Shown: positions 60,121 to 64,000 of the stretch, one piece after another
How positions within the stretch are numbered: position 1 is the stretch's first letter
Layout: the number at the start of each line of letters is the position of its first letter
NCBI RefSeq assembly: GCF_003054555.1
Contig: NZ_CP026304.1
Span: 8,060,001 to 8,124,000 of the forward strand
DNA length: 64,000 nucleotides
Source of the DNA: Streptomyces lunaelactis
Lineage (GTDB): Bacteria > Actinomycetota > Actinomycetes > Streptomycetales > Streptomycetaceae
Direction of reading: 5' to 3'
Notes under the pieces: generated by a model
Databases searched by the model: none
What the model was told of the DNA's origin: nothing
Seen by the model: only the letters and a program-made list of their open reading frames with translations
Program-made: the position numbers and the translations under genes

Positions 60121-61251
60121 TTACAGCATCCGTACCTCGGCCTCGGGGAGCTTTGCCCACCAGTGGTGGTAACGGCTGTAGACCGCCGCCTCGCGGTCGC
60201 TGAGGAGGGCCGTCAGGGACTGGGCCTCCGCGGCGAGTCCGTCCCAGGTGGCGGATGACAGAGGGTGAAAGGCCGTGGCCTCGATGCCGCCGTCCGCCGG
60301 GCGCCACACACCGGCGACATGGCCGTCCACCAGCAGGGTGGGCAGTACGTCGCCGTTGCGCCGGATCACCAGAGGGCGGTAGGCCGGGGGTATCACCCGG
60401 CTGCGGTCGGCGTAGGCCAGCAGAATGCTGTCCCACATGGCCATGAGCCGGGGCGGGGCGGGGGTTTCGGCGGGCGGCCGGAAGGCGCCCGGAAGGTCGA
60501 ACAGCGCGCCGCCGTCCGGCCCCTGGAGCTGCTCGACGGCACTGTCCAGAGCGCGGAGCGCCGCGCGGACGGGTGCCCGCTGCACCATGGCGAACTGCGC
60601 CACGTCCGCGACCGACGCGGGCCCGAACCCCGCCAGATAGCGCAGGATCAGGGTCCGCAGCGCCTGAGGCTCCACCGCCCGGTCCGCGGGCACGGGCCCG
60701 GTTCCGGCCGCGACGAAGGACGGCCGGTGGCCGAATGACCAGGGCGCATCCGTCGGGGCGTGGTGCAGCGGCGCGTACGCCTTCAGCCCCCACCACGCCG
60801 CGTCCTTCTTCTCGGCGCCGAGCCGCTCCTCGGCCCACGCCTGCATCTCTGCCGAGGTCCGCGTCCGACGGGCGAAGGCCAGCAGCTCCGGCACTAGTTC
60901 GTCAGCGTCCGAGGGGGTCAGCCCCGAGACGGCGAAGCGGTGGCCGAGCCGGGAGGCGTACAGCGTGGGCTGCATCGCCGCACGGAAGACCGGGTAGTCC
61001 TCAGCGTGCACGGCGTGCAGGGTGATCCGCATCAGGGTCGCCTTGACCACCGATCGCCCGGTGAAGGCGGCGTCGAGCTCGGCCGGAGCGAAACCGGTGA
61101 GCCGGTTCCACAGGGCGAGGTACGGCGAGGCCGGGTGCTGCGCCTGGAGCGCGACCACGCGCCGCACCCCATCGGGCACGGTCAGCGGCTCACGTTCCAG
61201 CAGCAGCTGGCGGCTGAGGGTCGCCCGGTTGAGTTCGCGCGCGGTGATCAT
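60121..61251 (-). CDS. AlkZ/YcaQ-like DNA glycosylase (winged-helix DNA-binding protein)
   Basis: A 376-residue protein from the ATG at 61251. ITARELNRATLSRQLLLERE, VVALQAQHPASPYLALWNRL carries the QxQ motif (Q-A-Q) that makes this glycosylase family catalytic, followed by three winged-helix units. The family excises alkylated or crosslinked bases; many streptomycetes have copies tied to antibiotic self-resistance, but no biosynthetic cluster is next to this one. The 59844-60120 gap downstream holds no recognised gene. Confidence 0.85.
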   Translation of the reverse strand: MITARELNRATLSRQLLLEREPLTVPDGVRRVVALQAQHPASPYLALWNRLTGFAPAELDAAFTGRSVVKATLMRITLHAVHAEDYPVFRAAMQPTLYASRLGHRFAVSGLTPSDADELVPELLAFARRTRTSAEMQAWAEERLGAEKKDAAWWGLKAYAPLHHAPTDAPWSFGHRPSFVAAGTGPVPADRAVEPQALRTLILRYLAGFGPASVADVAQFAMVQRAPVRAALRALDSAVEQLQGPDGGALFDLPGAFRPPAETPAPPRLMAMWDSILLAYADRSRVIPPAYRPLVIRRNGDVLPTLLVDGHVAGVWRPADGGIEATAFHPLSSATWDGLAAEAQSLTALLSDREAAVYSRYHHWWAKLPEAEVRML

Positions 61252-61548
61252 CACAGCCCAGGATTCTGCCCTGTCCCGCACCCGTCAGCGCCTCGCTCCG
61301 ACCGACCGGCGGGGTCCAGATTCTGCGTTCTACCGACCACATCGAGCCTGTCCGGGGCCGCTGTTCCTGGTCATCCACAAAGTCAACCGGGTTCGCTACC
61401 TGCGGCATGCCGCCTATGTCGGCGAGGGAGAGTTGTCCGTCCCCGGACGCTGCGTGACGGCCGGTGAAAACCCGCTGCCGACACGGGAGCGGGACTGCGA
61501 CACTGCGCGGGTGACCACCCAGCAGCACGACCACGCACACGGCGACGG
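61252..61548. other. No gene recognised
   Basis: About 300 bases with only Arg/Pro-rich frames; probably the upstream region of the AlkZ-like gene and the end of the MBL gene. No repeat or RNA element seen. Confidence 0.45.
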
Positions 61549-62142
61549 TTAGCGCGGCGCGGTGATGTCGGCCTTGAAGGGGCTGCCGTGGCCGGGCACG
61601 ATCAGGTCCGCGGCGGCCAGCACGCGGAGCCGGGAGGCGCGCAGTACCTCGCGGTCCGGGGCTACGGGGTCGTCCGCGGGGCCGTCCGAGTGCCACCACA
61701 GGTCGCCGGCGAACGCCACCACGCCCGTGTCCGTGCCGGCCAGCAGGGTGATGTCCTCGAGGCTGTGTCCCGGTGTGCGGATCAGCCGCAGCGACGGGGT
61801 TAGTTCGTAGCCCTCCGCGTCCCGGTTCCTCCACTGGTCGCCCAGGTACTCCACCTTGTGGTCGTGGACCCTGGCCCGTCCGAACAGGCCCACGTTCATG
61901 TTGTTGTCCGGGTGGTGGTGGCTGAGCACCACGTCGGTGATGTCGTCGGGGCCGAGCCCCAACTCCAGGAGCGGGCCGAGGATGTGGTCGCGGCTCGCCA
62001 CCATGCCCGGGTCGAAGATCACATGCCGGTCGCCGTCGGTGACGTAGGAGACGGTGGCGGCGACTCCGGGACCGGTGGAGCCGACGTAGCCGGTGGTGAG
62101 GATCGTGTACACGGCGCTGCGGCCGAGCGGTGCGTCTGTCAT
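61549..62142 (-). CDS. MBL-fold metallo-hydrolase, HxHxDN variant
   Basis: A 197-residue protein; ATG at 62142 or 62151. VVLSHHHPDNNMNVGLFG is the metal motif, with Asn at the position of the usual last His. LIRTPGHSLEDITLLAG supplies the next His, and GVVAFAGDLWWHSDGPADDP and VPGHGSPFKADI follow. The loss of one ligand suggests a single-metal site or altered activity; substrate unknown. Divergent from the GlxA-type regulator. Confidence 0.82.
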   Translation of the reverse strand: MTDAPLGRSAVYTILTTGYVGSTGPGVAATVSYVTDGDRHVIFDPGMVASRDHILGPLLELGLGPDDITDVVLSHHHPDNNMNVGLFGRARVHDHKVEYLGDQWRNRDAEGYELTPSLRLIRTPGHSLEDITLLAGTDTGVVAFAGDLWWHSDGPADDPVAPDREVLRASRLRVLAAADLIVPGHGSPFKADITAPR

Positions 62143-62234
62143 GTCCCCCATCGTTCCGGGCAGGCCGGACCGCTGACGAGTGGCACTGCTGCCCCTCATC
62201 GCAGGATTCGTGCCACGCGTGCCACACTGCTCCC

Positions 62235-63191
62235 GTGCCGCCTTTCGTGACCGTTGCCGCGTACGTTCCCCCTGGTGTCGGCATGCTCGCCGTCGGCATC
62301 GTCGCCGAGGTGTTCGGCCCTCACGGGGAGGGGCTGCCCGGCTTCGACTTCGTGCTGTGCACCGACCGGCCCGGTCCGGTCCCTACCGACCTCGGCGTGC
62401 CGCTCATGGTCGCGGACGGCCTGGACCGGCTGGCGGCCGCTGATCTGGTGATCGCATTGCCATGGGCCGGCTTCCGTACGCCACCCGGTCCCGCTGTGCT
62501 TGACGCGCTTTCGGCCGCAAACGAGAGCGGCTCACTGGTCGCGGCCCACTGTGTCGGCACGTTCGCGCTCGCCGCCGCCGGGCTGCTCGACGGCCGACGG
62601 GCCACCACGCACTGGCGGTTCGCCGAACTGCTGGCCCACCGCCACCCGGACGTCGTTGTGGACCCCGACGCCCTGTACATCGACGAAGGGCGGATCACCA
62701 CGGGTGCGGGAGCCGCCGCGGGCTTCGATCTGTGCCTGCATTTGCTGAGGCGGGAGTACGGGGCCGCGATGGCCAACGCCGTCGCCCGCGACATGGTGCT
62801 GCCCTCCCACCGGGACGGCGGTCAGGCCCAGTATCTGACCTCACCCGTCCCTGAGGACTGCCAGGACGAGCGTCTCGCCGAGGTGCTCGCCTGGGCCCGC
62901 GAACACCTCCACGAATCGCTTCCCGTCGCGGAACTGGCCCGACGCGCCGTGATGAGCAAACGGTCCTTCGCCCGCCGCTTCGCCGCCGCGACCGGCACCA
63001 CCCCGCACGCCTGGCTCCGGAGCCTGCGACTGAGCAGCGCCGAGGAACTCCTGGAAACCACGGACCTTTCGATCGAGGAGATCGCCCACCGGGTCGGATA
63101 CGGAAGCGCGGCCGTCCTGCGCGAACAGTTCGTGCGCCGCCGGGGTGTGCCGCCCCGTTCCTACCGCCGCTCCTTCACCAACGCGCCGTAG
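62235..63191 (+). CDS. GlxA-type AraC-family transcriptional regulator
   Basis: A 318-residue protein with a GTG start (a second GTG at 62247). N-terminal DJ-1/PfpI-like domain (LPGFDFVLCTDRPGPVPTDL, ESGSLVAAHCVGTFALAAAG with the elbow cysteine), C-terminal AraC HTH (LPVAELARRAVMSKRSFARR, FAAATGTTPHAWLRSLRLSS, IEEIAHRVGYGSAAVLREQF). Domain order and length fit the GlxA family. Target unknown. Confidence 0.92.
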   Translation: MPPFVTVAAYVPPGVGMLAVGIVAEVFGPHGEGLPGFDFVLCTDRPGPVPTDLGVPLMVADGLDRLAAADLVIALPWAGFRTPPGPAVLDALSAANESGSLVAAHCVGTFALAAAGLLDGRRATTHWRFAELLAHRHPDVVVDPDALYIDEGRITTGAGAAAGFDLCLHLLRREYGAAMANAVARDMVLPSHRDGGQAQYLTSPVPEDCQDERLAEVLAWAREHLHESLPVAELARRAVMSKRSFARRFAAATGTTPHAWLRSLRLSSAEELLETTDLSIEEIAHRVGYGSAAVLREQFVRRRGVPPRSYRRSFTNAP

Positions 63192-63665
63192 CCAGCCGGG
63201 CGAGCAGACGCCGTTCTGAGCAGGCCGCTCTCCCACAGGCACCTGGCTGCGAGGTGAGCTGCGGATCCCTGTCCAGTCAATCTTCGCCGTCACGAACTGC
63301 CCGGTCGTCGGACTGGGGATGCTGACGCCTCTCTCCTTGTCCCTGTTGAGTCGGCGACGGGTGAGAGGTCCACTCCTGCCGCGAGCGCTACCCCGAACCG
63401 GTCGGCCGCCGAGGCGCGCATGGGTAGCTGGGCAGGCCTCTTTCCTAGCCGGGCAAGCCTCCCTGCGGGGCAGGCTTGCCCGGTGCACCATGGCCAAGCC
63501 GGTGCCACCATGGCCGCAACGGTCGGCGTCACGATGGCCGAGCAGGCATCGCAGCCTGACGCAGTAGCAGCAGACCGTAGTGACCGATCTGCCCGGGCGA
63601 GTTGCATGGGCCGTCACACACACGGACGCCCGGGCGAGCGGGATCTTCTGGCTGGCTCAGCTGGT
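63192..63665. other. No gene recognised; contains a strong hairpin
   Basis: Frames here are low in information. It has the 12-bp stem at 63449-63483 and repeated CACCATGGCC nearby. No coding feature could be supported. Confidence 0.4.
63449..63483. repeat. Perfect 12-bp inverted repeat
   Basis: CCGGGCAAGCCT (63449-63460) and AGGCTTGCCCGG (63472-63483) form a perfect stem with an 11-base loop. It lacks a T run and lies between genes pointing toward each other, so it may terminate transcription or be a mobile-element relic. Confidence 0.6.
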
Positions 63666-64000
63666 TTACCGAGGGGCGGGAAGTTCCAGGCTGTCTTGCC
63701 GGGAGTTCCAGTACGTCCACCGTCGTGGGAGTCGGAGTTCGTAGACCAGAGAGCGCCGTCCGGTGCCGTCGGTGAGGTGGTCGGGCACGACGCCCCAGGC
63801 ACCGTCGCGGCTTTCGTGGGGCTGGACTGGGCAGCCGGTCAGGTCCAAGGACCACCCGTCGGTGACGCCGTTGTCGCGACCGTCGTGCACGGTGATGGTG
63901 CCCCTTGATGGTGAAGTCCTTGCAGAGCAGAGCCTGGTGAGTTCCGTCGCCGCCCGCCGCGAGGACAGCCTGGGCCGGGCGGGCGCGGCCGTCGTGGTCG
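63666..64000 (-). pseudogene. Frameshifted hypothetical gene at the right edge
   Basis: The reverse frame to 63666 reads VHDGRDNGVTDGWSLDLTGC, RRWTYWNSRQDSLELPAP and so on. Upstream, another frame reads GGDGTHQALLCKDFTIKG up to the run CCCC (plus strand 63901-63904). Removing one base there joins the two in one frame (FTIKGTITVHDGRDN), which reads more naturally. The 5' part lies beyond the window. I do not know the family; an extracellular or phage-tail protein is possible. A sequencing error at the run would also explain it. Confidence 0.5.

Noticed and set aside
63449..63483. Hairpin as a CRISPR repeat or riboswitch
   Set aside because: It occurs once, has no spacers or conserved aptamer features, and no gene follows it at a riboswitch distance.

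Overview
The window looks like a piece of a Streptomyces (or close actinomycete) chromosome. It is very GC-rich, third codon positions are almost all G or C, starts are often GTG or TTG behind GGAGG-like sites, and the gene content (SpoIIE-type PP2C phosphatases, many LysR/TetR/MarR/MerR/XRE regulators each divergent from one enzyme, FBP zinc-finger protein, Gap2-type GAPDH) is typical of the accessory parts of these genomes. No rRNA, tRNA, CRISPR array, prophage or intact transposase was seen.

Layout. 1-4.9 kb: a large HTH + STAND NTPase + WD40 protein (cut by the left edge), a secreted I36-like protein and an ECF sigma-factor remnant. 4.9-7.6 kb: a YjbR/MmcQ protein, then a tight pair encoding a T4 Rnl1-type RNA ligase and a T4 Pnkp-type kinase/phosphatase, which look like an RNA-repair cassette. 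7.6-16.3 kb: membrane sulfatase-like protein, NAD-epimerase, XRE regulator divergent from an SDR, acetyltransferase, ATP-grasp ligase and small hypotheticals. 16.4-17.7 kb: halves of a LysR gene and an MFS gene joined back to back by a deletion. 17.9-31.5 kb: aldo-keto reductase/LysR, radical SAM protein with unusual Cys spacing, DHFR-family remnant, Gap2, hydrolase/MarR with a near-perfect operator, a gene split by one in-frame TGA, hydrolase, LysR/MBL/CMD group, FBP protein. 31.65-35.08 kb: a segment bounded by 34-bp inverted repeats that resemble IS ends, holding an SDR, a LysR gene and a TMEM175-like protein.

35-41 kb: small hypotheticals, then a likely two-gene unit of a two-TM protein with an Asn-Thr-Gly-rich tail and a 1234-residue STAND/TPR protein whose N-terminus carries a similar motif, a candidate signalling or conflict system. 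41-47.5 kb: a membrane-anchored adenylation-carrier-acyltransferase protein divergent from a three-gene Fe(III) ABC transporter; both starts carry matches to the actinobacterial iron box, so they are probably one iron-starvation regulon. 47.6-49.2 kb: TetR gene and membrane-protein gene, each preceded by the same 16-18 bp palindrome. 49.6-54.4 kb: two convergent SpoIIE-type phosphatases. 55-57.6 kb: a double alpha/beta-hydrolase divergent from a MerR regulator with its palindrome. 57.9-64 kb: LRR-like protein, VOC/DinB pair, AlkZ-like protein, MBL hydrolase, GlxA-type AraC regulator, and a frameshifted gene at the right edge.

All domain assignments come from reading translated sequence by eye; no database search was possible.
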